From the NCBI GenBank assembly GCA_030152125.1, contig JASLIR010000128.1, positions 1-5,832 of the forward strand: a stretch of DNA of 5,832 nt, given 5' to 3'. The notes under the pieces are model-generated. The model saw only the letters and a program-made list of their open reading frames with translations, was not told the DNA's origin and did no database searches. Shown here in pieces: positions 1 to 5,677 of the stretch (position 1 is its first letter; every line of letters starts with the position of its first letter). Origin of the DNA: Alkanindiges sp. (GTDB lineage Bacteria > Pseudomonadota > Gammaproteobacteria > Pseudomonadales > Moraxellaceae). Made by a program: the position numbers and the translations under genes.

Positions 1-565
1 GCCCCGGTGCCAGCAGCGTACAGGTCACCCCTGTACCATGTAATTCGCTATGCAGCGATTCGGCAAAGGAATTGGCAAAGGCCTTGGTGGCGGCATAGGT
101 CGCATTGGCTGGGGTTGGCTGATGCCCGGAGGTAGAACCAACAATTAAAATGGCACCAGACTTACGGCTGACCATGCCGGGCAATAACGCCAGCGTCAGG
201 TCATGCACAGCTACCGCATTCAGTTCCACCTCTTCCCGCTCCCGTACTGCATCCAGCTGGTGCAAGCGGCCAAAGGTGGCAAAGCCTGCGTTGTTGCATA
301 AAATGCTGATATCCTGTTGCTGTAACTCATCCGCCAGTTGCTGGCGTGCGGTGCGGTCCGCCAGGTCACAGGGACGCAAGGTCACTTTCACCTGATATTG
401 CTGCTGCAACTGGGTTGCTAGCGCCTGTAACTTGTCTACCCGACGTGCCACCAGAATCAGTGGATAACCACGGGCTGCCAGCTGGATGGCAAGCTGTTCG
501 CCAATACCGGAAGATGCACCGGTAATTACGGCAGGGGAACTGGAGCGTGGTTTTGGCAAAGGCAT
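1..565 (-). CDS. SDR-family NAD(P)-dependent oxidoreductase, N-terminal 188 residues (3' end outside window)
   Basis: A leftward gene, cut by the window edge. The visible 188 residues cover most of a Rossmann-fold short-chain dehydrogenase: the dinucleotide-binding glycine motif TGASSGIG (residues 15-22), an acidic turn CDL (66-68), NNAG (91-94), and the catalytic set Asn116, Ser144, Tyr157 and Lys161 (YAATK). The sequence ends in the family's PG after strand 6. Arg41-Arg42 after the second strand suggests preference for NADP(H); that is inference. The start is firm: a TAA stop lies in frame only two codons upstream of the ATG, and AAGAG lies about nine bases before it. There is no signal peptide, so it is cytosolic. 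It resembles the broad DltE-like SDR group that reduces or oxidises carbonyl/hydroxyl groups on varied, often lipid-like substrates; the substrate cannot be read here. It is divergent from the AraC regulator, a layout typical of a regulator and its target. About 60-90 residues are probably missing. Confidence 0.93.
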   Translation of the reverse strand, partial: MPLPKPRSSSPAVITGASSGIGEQLAIQLAARGYPLILVARRVDKLQALATQLQQQYQVKVTLRPCDLADRTARQQLADELQQQDISILCNNAGFATFGRLHQLDAVREREEVELNAVAVHDLTLALLPGMVSRKSGAILIVGSTSGHQPTPANATYAATKAFANSFAESLHSELHGTGVTCTLLAPG

Positions 566-638
566 GCTGTTTTACTCTTAAGCTGTCATGTTGCCAGTAT
601 CCACCCGCAACCACTTGAGCGTGAGCAGGGCTTGTGCC

Positions 639-644
639 ATTATA
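639..644 (-). promoter_or_regulatory. Putative -10 box for the SDR gene
   Basis: The minus strand reads TATAAT here, as half of the palindrome ATTATAAT (639-646). A poor -35 candidate, CTGAAT (662-667), lies 17 bp upstream. Transcription would begin near 632, giving a leader of roughly 65 nt before the SDR start codon. The weak -35 would suit activation by the neighbouring AraC protein. Predicted by eye only. Confidence 0.35.
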
Positions 645-646
645 AT
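641..646 (+). promoter_or_regulatory. Putative -10 box for the araC-type regulator gene
   Basis: A perfect TATAAT on the + strand. The best upstream hexamer is TTGAGC (615-620), but its spacer of 20 bp is too long for an ordinary sigma70 promoter, so the -35 is weak or absent. Transcription starting about seven bases downstream leaves a leader of about 34 nt before the ATG at 687. This also argues against the in-frame ATG at 588, which lies upstream of this promoter. Confidence 0.4.
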
Positions 647-686
647 AATCATTTTAGGCCAATTCAGGCGGGTTGCGACTACAATC

Positions 687-1739
687 ATGAAAGACCCCTA
701 CCAGCTCTCCAGTGCCAGTATTCCTGCATCCTATGCACAAATATTGCTGGAAATCATGCTGGAAAAAGGCTTTGCCGCAGCGCCAATACTGTACAAAAGC
801 CGTATCAGCAATCTGGTATTTAGCCAGCAGGATGGCCGTATTACTGCCCGGCAGTGGTCACGCCTGGTACTGGTGTGCTTATCCCTGGTGGGCGATAGCG
901 GACTGGGTTATGCCAATGGGGTACGGCTACGCCCTACCTCGCATGGCGCACTGGGTTTTGCCTTGCTCAGCAGCCCCACCATCGGCCAGGCCTTGCAACT
1001 GGGCAGCATGTTTTTTAGCATGCGCTTGCCGCATTACCGCATCGACATCAGCCAGCAGGATGAGCTGGCACTGATTACCCTCACCGAAGTCCATCCGGTG
1101 ATGGATGCCAATGCAGAACAATCTGAACTGCTACGGCGCTTCTTTCATGAAACCTTACTGATTGGCATGGTGCTGGGCTGGAAAAGCATGACTATCCAGC
1201 CCATTGAGCAAATGGAACTATGGGTGGACTGGCCGGAACCTGCCTATCATCAGCAGTTTGCTGCACAACTGCCAAACATGCGTTTTAATCAGCCTGTTAA
1301 CCAGATTCGCATGCCAGCCAGCTATCTGAATCATCCCTTGTTACTGGCTGACCCGATGGCTTTTCAGCAGGCGCTGGCGCAATGCGAACTGGAACGTATC
1401 CGCTTTAGCAACAACATCAGCGACATCATCCAACGGCTAAAAACCGAACTGCTGTTACAGCCCTATCAGGGCTACCCTGCACTGGAACAGGTGGCAGAAA
1501 AACTGGGGATATCCAGCCGTACCTTAAAGCGGCGCTTGCAGGAACTGGACAGCAGTTTCCTGCAAGTACTGGATCAGGTAAAACAGCAGGATGCTGAGCA
1601 ACTATTAAGCAACACGGAAATGGATATCCAGCAGGTTGCCAGCACGCTGGGTTATGAAAATCCAACCAATTTTACCAGGGCTTTTAAAAAGTGGACGGGT
1701 ACAACACCAAGCGAATTTAAATCGGGGCAGGCTAAATAA
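687..1739 (+). CDS. AraC-family transcriptional regulator with arabinose_bd-type (PF12625-like) N-domain
   Basis: A 350-residue cytoplasmic DNA-binding regulator. Residues about 20-205 form the ligand-sensing domain seen in OruR/ArgR-like AraC proteins; its hallmark, GYANGVRLRPTSHGALGFALLSS, spans residues 74-96. The C-terminal third has two helix-turn-helix units: residues about 265-286 (VAEKLGISSRTLKRRLQE) and 313-337 (QQVASTLGYENPTNFTRAFKKW), ending in the family's G-TTPSEF. The reading frame is open back to an ATG at 588, but I chose 687 because family members begin shortly before the IPASYAQILLE stretch (residues 12-22), and because the likely -10 box lies between the two ATGs. No good Shine-Dalgarno sequence precedes 687, so translation may be weak. 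The effector is unknown. It is divergent from the SDR gene, its likeliest target, and lies 157 bp upstream of the phospholipase gene on the same strand, a second possible target. Confidence 0.93.
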   Translation: MKDPYQLSSASIPASYAQILLEIMLEKGFAAAPILYKSRISNLVFSQQDGRITARQWSRLVLVCLSLVGDSGLGYANGVRLRPTSHGALGFALLSSPTIGQALQLGSMFFSMRLPHYRIDISQQDELALITLTEVHPVMDANAEQSELLRRFFHETLLIGMVLGWKSMTIQPIEQMELWVDWPEPAYHQQFAAQLPNMRFNQPVNQIRMPASYLNHPLLLADPMAFQQALAQCELERIRFSNNISDIIQRLKTELLLQPYQGYPALEQVAEKLGISSRTLKRRLQELDSSFLQVLDQVKQQDAEQLLSNTEMDIQQVASTLGYENPTNFTRAFKKWTGTTPSEFKSGQAK

Positions 1740-1762
1740 GCCATCCTTGCTCATCACATATT

Positions 1763-1791
1763 TTGAAATCAATTGTTAAGATTAATTTAAA
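1763..1791 (+). promoter_or_regulatory. Putative sigma70-like promoter for the phospholipase gene
   Basis: TTGAAA (1763-1768) and TTTAAA (1786-1791) are separated by 17 bp, matching consensus at 5/6 and 4/6 positions, within the A+T-rich start of the 157-bp gap after the regulator gene. The implied leader is about 100 nt, with an A-rich 3' half. In an A+T-rich stretch such matches arise easily; TTGTTA (1773-1778) with TAAAAT (1794-1799) is a weaker alternative with a 15-bp spacer. No terminator for the regulator gene is evident in the gap, so read-through is also possible. Confidence 0.3.
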
Positions 1792-1881
1792 AATAAAATA
1801 GCGCTGTAATCGCTGGGTGGTTATGCTGCTGGCAGGAAATAAAACTTAAAAAACCAAAAAACCAGCAACAACATAGCAAAC

Positions 1882-1889
1882 AGAGAGGA
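1882..1889 (+). promoter_or_regulatory. Ribosome binding site of the phospholipase gene
   Basis: AGAGAGGA lies seven bases before the ATG at 1897, a strong Shine-Dalgarno match at good spacing. It matters because it fixes the start of a protein that would otherwise be suspected of lacking an N-terminal signal sequence through mis-annotation. Confidence 0.8.
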
Positions 1890-1896
1890 TAAACCA

Positions 1897-3117
1897 ATGT
1901 CGAGTCCGGCAGATTTTACCGTATATAACCGCACAGGTACCGAGCTGATTTTAATAGTGGAAGGTGATAGCTGGGTGGAAGGCGATGGCAATTCGGTGGA
2001 TGACAAAACCATTGCCGCCAACAGTAGCAGAACCTTCAGGATTGTGGCAAAGACCGGGCACGATGGCGGTTTGGACATCAATGTGTATAACAACCTGTCC
2101 AGCTACCCCACGGCAGATGACCTGATCGCCTACTTTTCCATATACAGTATTAAAGACCCGCAAAATGGTGACTCACTGGCAGTCGTCACCTACAAGGATG
2201 ACTCACAGGTGTCTGCATTGGGCTACCGCAGTTCGCCGGGCGATGAAGACCTGCGCCGTATAAACCTGTATGTATTACAGCCGGATATGGGCAGTGTGCT
2301 ATACAACCAGGTTTCCATGAAAGCCTCGCATAACAGTTACCAGCGCAACGAAACCATTACCCAGCAAATTACCTGGAACAGCATACGGCATTATGACTGT
2401 GGCTGCGGCGGCATTGAACTGGATATTTCGCAGTCGGATGAAGGCAACGACTGGTCAGTAGGCCATAAGTCATCCTATGATAAAAACTACCGCCAGCTGT
2501 CACAGTTTTTAAGTGACCTACAAGTGTGGTCCAACCAGAATGCCGGGCATGATGTGATTACCCTGTATCTGGATTTAAAGCATGTAGCAGAGAAAAATCT
2601 CACAACCTTCCCGGATGATCTGGACAGCTATATTCGCGAACGCCTGACCCCAATTTATTCCCCGGCAGCAATTATTGGCGAGGAAGACAACCTGAAAGCC
2701 GGGGCACTGGCAAATGGCTGGGCCAGTTTAAGCGACTTACAAGGCAGCTTTATCATCTGTGTAACAGGTAGTGGCGACTTAAAAGCAACTTATGCCAGTA
2801 CCAGCCCCAAAGAACGCCTGTGCTTTGCCGACAAGGATATTGATGCGGATGGCACACCGGATGCCAATGAGCGTATTTTCTTTAACTTCCATATTTTCAA
2901 TAGTGACCGCGACAAGTGGATGAAAACTTTCCGGGAAAACTCTGGCAAGCCGAATGTAATTATCCGCGCCTATGAAGCCAACAGCGCCGATAACTGGGGT
3001 GACTGTTTAAGCAGTGGCTGCAACCTGATTGCCACCAATGAAATCAGCAACCACGACTGGGCTAAGGTGGGCAGCCAGCGTTTTGCGGTTATTCCGAATG
3101 TGTATACCGACGGCTAA
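1897..3117 (+). CDS. Phosphatidylinositol-specific phospholipase C-like phosphodiesterase with N-terminal beta-rich domain
   Basis: A 406-residue two-domain protein. Residues about 133-400 look like the Ca2+-dependent phosphoinositide PLC barrel (PF16670-like): KASHNSY with His145-Asn146, the acidic IELDISQ (Glu174, Asp176), and VGHK with the second His190, followed by the strand TLYLDLKH (222-229). In the family the two histidines act in acid-base cleavage of the phosphodiester, and the Asn/Glu/Asp set holds calcium. Residues 1-112 are beta-rich and unlike the barrel; the pattern recalls aegerolysin-like lipid-binding sandwiches, but this is only a resemblance. The six cysteines (168, 170, 288, 309, 370, 375) would suit an exported protein, yet the N-terminus is polar with no signal peptide. 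An acidic DxDxDxDG loop (312-325) may bind calcium. Strong RBS, own gap upstream, terminator downstream: likely monocistronic. The substrate could be phosphatidylinositol or another phosphodiester lipid. I am confident in the superfamily, less so in specificity. Confidence 0.85.
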   Translation: MSSPADFTVYNRTGTELILIVEGDSWVEGDGNSVDDKTIAANSSRTFRIVAKTGHDGGLDINVYNNLSSYPTADDLIAYFSIYSIKDPQNGDSLAVVTYKDDSQVSALGYRSSPGDEDLRRINLYVLQPDMGSVLYNQVSMKASHNSYQRNETITQQITWNSIRHYDCGCGGIELDISQSDEGNDWSVGHKSSYDKNYRQLSQFLSDLQVWSNQNAGHDVITLYLDLKHVAEKNLTTFPDDLDSYIRERLTPIYSPAAIIGEEDNLKAGALANGWASLSDLQGSFIICVTGSGDLKATYASTSPKERLCFADKDIDADGTPDANERIFFNFHIFNSDRDKWMKTFRENSGKPNVIIRAYEANSADNWGDCLSSGCNLIATNEISNHDWAKVGSQRFAVIPNVYTDG

Positions 3118-3135
3118 AAAGTGGCGTTTAAATAA

Positions 3136-3164
3136 AAAGAACCCGCCAGTAAGGCGGGTTCTTT
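3136..3164. terminator. Bidirectional intrinsic terminator between the phospholipase gene and prpF
   Basis: A perfect 12-bp inverted repeat: AAAGAACCCGCC (3136-3147), loop AGTAA, GGCGGGTTCTTT (3153-3164). On the + strand the right arm ends in TTCTTT and then GCTT. On the minus strand the T-tract is longer (TTCTTTTTATTT), so prpF gets the stronger signal. It sits 18 bp after the phospholipase stop codon and 33 bp after the prpF stop codon, as expected for a shared terminator of convergent genes. Confidence 0.93.
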
Positions 3165-3197
3165 GCTTAAATTGAATGTTCAGCGTCGTGCTCAGGC

Positions 3198-4394
3198 TTA
3201 AAACGTATCACCCGGAATGCGCACCCAGCCTTCCATAATAATACGCGCACTACGGCTCATAATGGCTTTGGTCACGGTCCATTCACCATCAACCTGTGTG
3301 GCTTCTGCACCCACACGCAGCGTACCGGATGGATGACCAAAACGTACTGCTGTACGCTCGCCTCCACCAGCAGCCAGGTTTACCAGCGTGCCGGGCACCG
3401 CCGCCGCCGTACCAATGGCCACCGCAGCAGTACCCATCATGGCGTGGTGCAGCTTGCCCATGGACAATGCACGTACCAGCAGGTCAACCTCATCCGCCTT
3501 AATCTGTTTGCCGCTGGAGGCCACATAATCTTTTGGCTTGGATACAAAAGCGATTTTGGGCGTGTGCTGGCGAGTTAAAGCTTCTTCAGGGGTCTTGATC
3601 AAGCCCATGCGTAGCGCACCCGCTACACGAATCGCTTCAAATTTTGCCAGTGCTGCAGGATCAGTATTAATTGCCTCACGCAGTTCGGTACCGGTGTAGC
3701 CAATATCTTCCGCATTTACAAACACAGTGGGAATACCCGCTGTGATCATGGTACTTTTAAACGTACCAACGCCTGGAACTTCCAGCTCATCTACCAGATT
3801 ACCTGTTGGGAACATGGAACCACTGCCCTCTCCTTCATCGGAAGGATCAAGAAACTCCAGTACAATTTCTGCCGCCGGAAAGGTCACGCCGTCCAGCTCA
3901 AAATCGCCGGTTTCCTGCACCTGTCCATTGGTTACCGGCACATGGGCAATAATGGTTTTGTTGATATTGGCCTGCCAGATGCGCACCACGCATACACCAT
4001 TTTCCGGTATGCGTGCCGGGTCAACCAGTCCGGCATGAATGGCAAAGGCACCCGCCGCAGTAGACAGGTTGCCACAGTTACCACTCCAGTCCACAAAGGC
4101 TTTATCAATGGATACCTGACCATACAGGTAGTCTACATCGTGTTCTGGCTGGCTGCTTTTGGACAAAATCACACACTTGCTGGTGCTGGAGGTTGCCCCG
4201 CCCATACCATCAATGTGGGCTGAATACGGGTCCGGGCTGCCGATGACCCGCATAAAAATCTTGTTACGCGCCTCACCCGGTACTTGCGCTGCTTCCGGCA
4301 AGTCCTGTAAACGGAAGAAAACACCTTTACTGGTGCCACCACGGATGTAGGTGGCTGGAATTTTAATTTGTGGCGGTTTTGGAGAGGCGGTCAT
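3198..4394 (-). CDS. prpF: PrpF-type 2-methylaconitate cis-trans isomerase
   Basis: A cytosolic 398-residue enzyme of the PrpF/DUF453 family (two diaminopimelate-epimerase-like halves). With AcnD it replaces PrpD in the methylcitrate cycle of propionate breakdown: AcnD makes the trans isomer of 2-methylaconitate and PrpF converts it to the cis form. Visible marks are TYIRGGTSKGVFF (15-27), SAHIDGMGGATSSTSK (58-73), WSGNCGNL (103-110), and the C-terminal GERTAVRFGHPSG. Numbered from the ATG at 4394, the family's active-site Lys73 and Cys107 fall at exactly 73 and 107, as I recall for the Shewanella enzyme. This favours that start over an in-frame TTG at 4418, which would begin almost at the predicted transcription start. 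GGA lies about six bases before the ATG. Length fits the family. No acnD, prpB or prpC gene is adjacent in the window; it has its own -10 box and terminator. Related PrpF-like enzymes act on other substrates, such as oxalomesaconate, so the exact reaction is inferred. Confidence 0.93.
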   Translation of the reverse strand: MTASPKPPQIKIPATYIRGGTSKGVFFRLQDLPEAAQVPGEARNKIFMRVIGSPDPYSAHIDGMGGATSSTSKCVILSKSSQPEHDVDYLYGQVSIDKAFVDWSGNCGNLSTAAGAFAIHAGLVDPARIPENGVCVVRIWQANINKTIIAHVPVTNGQVQETGDFELDGVTFPAAEIVLEFLDPSDEGEGSGSMFPTGNLVDELEVPGVGTFKSTMITAGIPTVFVNAEDIGYTGTELREAINTDPAALAKFEAIRVAGALRMGLIKTPEEALTRQHTPKIAFVSKPKDYVASSGKQIKADEVDLLVRALSMGKLHHAMMGTAAVAIGTAAAVPGTLVNLAAGGGERTAVRFGHPSGTLRVGAEATQVDGEWTVTKAIMSRSARIIMEGWVRIPGDTF

Positions 4395-4429
4395 GGATGA
4401 TCCAAACAAGTTGTTCAAGTTTGGGCGCT

Positions 4430-4435
4430 ATTATA
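4430..4435 (-). promoter_or_regulatory. prpF: Putative -10 box for prpF
   Basis: A perfect TATAAT on the minus strand, 35 bp before the chosen ATG, within the 108-bp gap between prpF and the ATP-grasp gene. No convincing -35 hexamer sits 16-18 bp upstream. Transcription would begin near 4423, giving a leader of about 29 nt. If used, prpF is transcribed apart from the vapBC operon upstream, although no clear terminator separates them. Confidence 0.4.
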
Positions 4436-4502
4436 ACGGAATGGACATTCACCCGCATGGCTGAATTTATGCTGATATGTTTAAAGTCAGCAAATTAAAC
4501 CG

Positions 4503-5276
4503 CTAAACAAACATATGCACAAATGCCTCAACCTGCCATTTTTTAATATCCGACACCTGTCCATCCCCTAACTCAATCAGGCGTAAATCACCATTTACTG
4601 CTTGTACTATATCCACCGAGAAAAATGAACTGTTTATTCTTGTAGCAATATGCTGTACCAGCTCCGGCACAATGCCATCTCTGGCAAATGCATTGCCTTT
4701 AACCACAAAATAGCGCTCTTCAGTTTCAGGCAATAAATGCTCATACTGACGAATGCAAATACCACCCTCTATGTTTCCCTTATATTTTTCGATCTGCTGA
4801 ATGACCCCTGCTATTTCATCAATATTGTGGGCGACAGAACCCCGGCTGGTAGTCAGGGATTTTACATAGTCCTTGATAAAATAAGCCTGCCAGTTCACAT
4901 CGGCCAGCAATGCCTTAAAATCTGCATCTTTAGTGGTAAATATGGTTTTAGGGGTAAATTCCTCACAGGCTAAATACCACTCTGGCAGATGATGACAATG
5001 GCGATATTGCTGTACCGATGTTAAGGGTATCGCGCCCCTATTCCGAATGGCAGCATACAAACCTGCATAGTCATCTGGAGATAACATCCAGCCACGATAG
5101 ATGACCTGCTCGCCTGCTTCAAAAGCAGGCCGTGGCCTAAAGTCGCCACATTCAAAATCTTCCATGCTAAACAGCGAACAGGCAATACCTGCTGCTTTTG
5201 CTGCGGCATATTCTGCCTGATAGATTTCATCAGGCTGTTTGCGATCAAAGGCATCACAGGGGTACAGGAGACGCAT
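4503..5276 (-). CDS. ATP-grasp domain protein, R2K clade (PF14243/DUF4343-like); substrate unknown
   Basis: A 257-residue soluble protein resembling the R2K group of ATP-grasp ligases, which are predicted to join a carboxylate to an amine through an acyl-phosphate. Marks: VIYRGWML (58-65), the conserved TSVQQYRHCHHLPEWY (86-101), FIKDYVKS (133-140) with nucleotide-contacting lysines 135 and 139, CIRQYE (174-179), EERYF (186-190), SVDI with Asp222, and the metal-binding end LIELGDGQVSD (233-243, Glu235). All the expected core elements seem intact. The ATG shares one base with the vapC stop (TAATG), so translation is probably coupled to vapC. GGAG lies about 11 bases upstream, inside vapC. The gene looks richer in A+T than prpF beside it. 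Family homologues, as I know them, often stand alone, with no assigned substrate; peptide tagging or small-metabolite synthesis are both possible. An 8-bp hairpin lies within it (5112-5130). No clear terminator follows the TAG stop. Confidence 0.85.
   Translation of the reverse strand: MRLLYPCDAFDRKQPDEIYQAEYAAAKAAGIACSLFSMEDFECGDFRPRPAFEAGEQVIYRGWMLSPDDYAGLYAAIRNRGAIPLTSVQQYRHCHHLPEWYLACEEFTPKTIFTTKDADFKALLADVNWQAYFIKDYVKSLTTSRGSVAHNIDEIAGVIQQIEKYKGNIEGGICIRQYEHLLPETEERYFVVKGNAFARDGIVPELVQHIATRINSSFFSVDIVQAVNGDLRLIELGDGQVSDIKKWQVEAFVHMFV
5112..5130 (-). repeat. Perfect 8-bp hairpin inside the ATP-grasp gene
   Basis: GCCTGCTT (5112-5119), three-base spacer CAA, AAGCAGGC (5123-5130). In the mRNA this gives an 8-bp stem, half G:C or better, closing a 3-nt loop (UUG) near codons 49-55. 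It has no following T-tract, so it is not a standard terminator. It may be chance, or it may stabilise or pause the transcript. Confidence 0.5.
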
Positions 5277-5677
5277 TACAACCAGCGCTCCAGTACCAGT
5301 CCGTCCACCCGGCTAAACTCATCGGTATTTCTGGTCACCAGGCATATATCCAGCGCACAGGCATGCGCAGCAATCCAGAGGTCATTCGCCCCAATCATTT
5401 GCCCTGACTGTGTTAGCTGGCTACGGATACGCACATAGTGCTCAATCAGGCTGTCATCAAATTCAATATGATTAATCTCATCAATCAACGCATTTACACG
5501 CTGGGTTAGGACGGCTGAATTCTTTAAGGCAGCACCAAAGCGTAGCTCTGCCTCTACCACCCAGTTAATGCCTACCAGATGAGTACCCACTTGAAACAAC
5601 TTTTGCGCCACCTGTCCCTGTGGGTTTTTAATCAGCTCGGAACATATATTGGTATCCAGTAGATAACGAACACTCAT
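5276..5677 (-). CDS. vapC: VapC-type PIN-domain ribonuclease toxin
   Basis: A 133-residue PIN-domain protein, typical length for VapC. The acidic metal-binding site is complete: Asp8 in YLLDTNI (5-11), Glu44 in EAELRFG (42-48), Asp99 in GANDLWIAAHA (96-106), and Asp119 in LVTRNTDEF (113-121), followed by the usual RVDGLVLERWL ending (123-133). VapC toxins are Mg2+-dependent endonucleases that cut RNA, often initiator tRNA in enteric-type members, and are held inactive by VapB. The target here cannot be told from sequence; FitB is a close relative. The ATG overlaps the vapB stop by four bases (ATGA), and the stop overlaps the next gene's ATG by one base (TAATG). AGGG lies about 11 bases before the start. 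Expression is expected to be autoregulated by the VapBC complex at a promoter beyond the window edge. Confidence 0.95.
   Translation of the reverse strand: MSVRYLLDTNICSELIKNPQGQVAQKLFQVGTHLVGINWVVEAELRFGAALKNSAVLTQRVNALIDEINHIEFDDSLIEHYVRIRSQLTQSGQMIGANDLWIAAHACALDICLVTRNTDEFSRVDGLVLERWL

Noticed and set aside
366..614. 82-codon open frame on the minus strand overlapping the SDR start
   Set aside because: It is out of frame with the SDR, whose motifs occupy the same DNA; it is a shadow with no recognisable domain.
588..686. N-terminal extension of the AraC-type regulator from the ATG at 588
   Set aside because: The extra 33 residues are unlike the family's N-terminus and cover the likely promoter; the ATG at 687 gives a normal family start.
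821..1062. Repeated 12-mer GCCAGCAGGATG within the regulator gene
   Set aside because: Both copies encode the same short Ser-Gln-Gln-Asp stretch (in the same codons); no wider repeat surrounds them.
1800..1867. Possible folded leader upstream of the phospholipase gene (AGCG/CGCT at 1800-1814; TGCTGG at 1827-1832 pairing with CCAGCA at 1862-1867)
   Set aside because: Stems of 4-6 bp with long loops are expected by chance; no riboswitch family is recognisable.
1821..2163. Minus-strand open frames opposite the start of the phospholipase gene, one with a hydrophobic leucine/phenylalanine-rich segment
   Set aside because: The hydrophobicity comes from the complement of A-rich leader DNA; the start is unsupported and the region codes for the phospholipase on the + strand.
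3727..4038. 103-codon + strand open frame opposite prpF, and similar shorter ones nearby
   Set aside because: Composition and low complexity (Ser/Pro/Thr runs) are those of an antisense shadow; prpF is well supported on the other strand.
4471..4491. GCTGA...TCAGC hairpin after the ATP-grasp gene as its terminator
   Set aside because: Only a 5-bp stem with an 11-nt loop and no T-tract; too weak to call.
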